From assembly GCF_036634195.1 (NCBI RefSeq), contig NZ_JAZIFY010000002.1, positions 434,001 to 498,000 of the forward strand: a DNA stretch of 64,000 bases, read 5' to 3'. Source of the DNA: Streptomyces sp. P9-A4. GTDB lineage: Bacteria; Actinomycetota; Actinomycetes; Streptomycetales; Streptomycetaceae. The translations under genes were made by a program, and so were the position numbers. Below the pieces are notes generated by a model, which did no database searches, was not told the DNA's origin, and saw only the letters and a list, made by a program, of their open reading frames with translations. Below are positions 62,778 through 64,000 of this stretch, piece by piece (positions within the stretch are counted from its first letter, which is position 1; each line of letters starts with the position of its first letter).

Positions 62778-64000
62778 TCAGCTGTCGAAGCCGAGACCGA
62801 AGCGGTCGAGGGTGCGCAGCCAGAGGTTGCGTCGGCCCTGGTTGTGGTCGGCGCGGGTCATGGCCCAGGTGGTGATGTTGATCCCGACCGAGCGGATCGG
62901 CTCGGGCGGGAACGGCAGGGGCTTGCGTCGTACGAGTTCCAGTCCGGTCCGCTCGGTGCTCTCGCCGGACAGCAGGTCGAGCATCACGTCCGCGCCGAAG
63001 CGCGTGGCGCCGACGCCGAGGCCGGTGAACCCCGCCGCGTAGGCGACCTTGCCGCGGTGACTCGTGTCAAAGAAGACACAGAAGCGTGTACTCGTATCAA
63101 TGGCTCCGCCCCAGGAATGGGTGAATCGGATGCCTTCGAGCTGCGGGAAGGTCGTGAAGAAGTGCCGCGCGAGCGTGGCGAACGTCTCGGGCCGCCGGTC
63201 GTGCTCGGCACGGACCCGGCCCCGGTAGTTGTAGATCGCGTCGTAGCCGCCCCACAGGATGCGGTTGTCGGCGGAGAGCCGCACGTAGTGGAAGTGGTTG
63301 GCGCTGTCCGCGAAGCCCTGGCGGTTCTTCCAGCCCACGGCGGCGAGCTGCTCCTCGGAGAGCGGCTCGGTCATCAGCGCGTAGTCGTACACGGGCACCG
63401 TGTACGGGCGGTGGCGCCGGAGCAGGGAGGGGAACGCGTTGGTGGCGAGCGCGACGCGGCCGGCGGTGATCCGGCCGTAGGGGGTGCCGACGGTGACCAC
63501 GGCACCCTGCTCTTCGAGCGAGGTCGCGGGGGTGCGTTCGTGGATGCGGACGCCGAGGCCGAGGCAGGCCTGCTTGAGGCCCCAGGCGAGCCGGGCCGGG
63601 TTGACCATGGCCACGTCGTCCTTGTTCCACAGGCCGGCGAGGAAGGTCGGGGAGTTGATCTCGGCGCGCATGGCGTCGGCGTCGAGGAACACCGCGTTGC
63701 CGCCGTAGCGGGCGGAGGCCTCGACTCCCTCCGCGAGCCATTCGACCTGGTGGGGCTCGGTGGCCACGGCGAAGGAGCCGGTGCGCTCCCAGTCGCAGTC
63801 GATGCCGTACCGCTCCAGGGTGTCCTGCATGCCCTGGAGGTTCTCGCGGCCGAGCCGCTCCAGGAGGCCGATCTCGTCGGGCCAGCGCTGGATGCCGTTC
63901 TCGAGGCCATGGGTGAGGCTCGCCTCACAGAATCCTCCGTTGCGGCCGGAGGCGGCGCCGCCGATCTCGTCCGCCTCGACGAGGACCACATCGGCGTTGG
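62778..64000 (-). CDS. FAD-dependent oxidoreductase, DAO type (5' truncated by window)
   Basis: At least 407 residues, still open at the window edge (ANADVVLVEADEIGGAASGRNGGF at the truncated start), so the N-terminal GxGxxG motif lies outside. The interior follows D-amino-acid oxidase-like enzymes (PuuB/GlpO group): GRVALATNAFPSLLRRHRP, YDYALMTEPLSEEQLAAVGW, ILWGGYDAIYNYRG and a C-terminal YAAGFTGLGVGATRFGADVMLDLL. It oxidises an amine or amino acid using FAD. It is outside the NRPS cluster by its position and strand. Confidence 0.85.
   Translation of the reverse strand, partial: NADVVLVEADEIGGAASGRNGGFCEASLTHGLENGIQRWPDEIGLLERLGRENLQGMQDTLERYGIDCDWERTGSFAVATEPHQVEWLAEGVEASARYGGNAVFLDADAMRAEINSPTFLAGLWNKDDVAMVNPARLAWGLKQACLGLGVRIHERTPATSLEEQGAVVTVGTPYGRITAGRVALATNAFPSLLRRHRPYTVPVYDYALMTEPLSEEQLAAVGWKNRQGFADSANHFHYVRLSADNRILWGGYDAIYNYRGRVRAEHDRRPETFATLARHFFTTFPQLEGIRFTHSWGGAIDTSTRFCVFFDTSHRGKVAYAAGFTGLGVGATRFGADVMLDLLSGESTERTGLELVRRKPLPFPPEPIRSVGINITTWAMTRADHNQGRRNLWLRTLDRFGLGFDS

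Noticed and set aside
62299..63042. Plus-strand frame of 247 residues over the right-end genes
   Set aside because: It overlaps the SurE-like and oxidoreductase genes, crosses a terminator hairpin and has no family-like motif.

Overview
The window is very GC-rich DNA with C/G in almost every third codon position, frequent ATGA/GTGA gene overlaps and several GTG/TTG starts. Together with a SARP/AfsR regulator, a cobalamin-controlled CbtAB cobalt system and large NRPS genes, this points to Streptomyces or a close relative. The window opens inside a FecCD permease gene and closes inside an FAD-oxidoreductase gene.

Left part (1-25.8 kb), mixed chromosomal genes. A FecCD permease fragment is followed by a cobalamin riboswitch with cbtB-cbtA and a divergent degenerate histidine phosphatase. 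Next come a 1,489-aa SNF2 helicase with N-terminal dsRBD-like repeats and a coupled partner, a SnoaL/NTF2 protein overlapping a MerR regulator, a GNAT, a P-loop kinase, an orphan 1,621-aa protein, a lipoprotein, a truncated LysR, a family-6 polysaccharide lyase, a frame-broken PQQ-propeller/lectin exoprotein, an ATP-grasp-like protein and a second SnoaL protein.

Right part (26-61.3 kb), one nonribosomal peptide gene cluster. Regulation: a SARP-NB-ARC-TPR protein, an XRE-STAND protein and a small exported peptide between them. Assembly line: NRPS C-A-T-C-A-T (31.7-38.3 kb), type II thioesterase, TauD/SyrP-like hydroxylase, stand-alone A-T, NRPS C-T-C-(A remnant)-T (42.2-46.1 kb), NRPS A-C-T-C-A-T-TE (46.8-54.1 kb) and MbtH. 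After a perfect 19-bp terminator comes a precursor, export and activation operon: B12-dependent glutamate mutase (two subunits), an aspartyl-tRNA-synthetase paralog without anticodon domain, a glutamate-synthase-like flavoprotein, an unknown protein, an MFS exporter and a Sfp-type PPTase. I infer that glutamate is rearranged to 3-methylaspartate, perhaps amidated to 3-methylasparagine, and built into the peptide; the hydroxylase and the Gln-type A-T pair may supply a beta-hydroxylated residue.

The most unusual features are: a same-offset DNA repeat (685 bp identical by eye, extreme C/A skew) that replaces the core of both adenylation domains of the first NRPS, resembling the GRINS elements known from PKS genes; a scrambled assembly line with seven carrier domains but only five full-length A domains; two promoter-like sequences with identical spacing before the two late operons; and a tandem motif shared by the upstream regions of the two regulators.

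Right end (61.5-64 kb): dienelactone hydrolase, a SurE-like remnant and a FAD-dependent amine/amino-acid oxidase.
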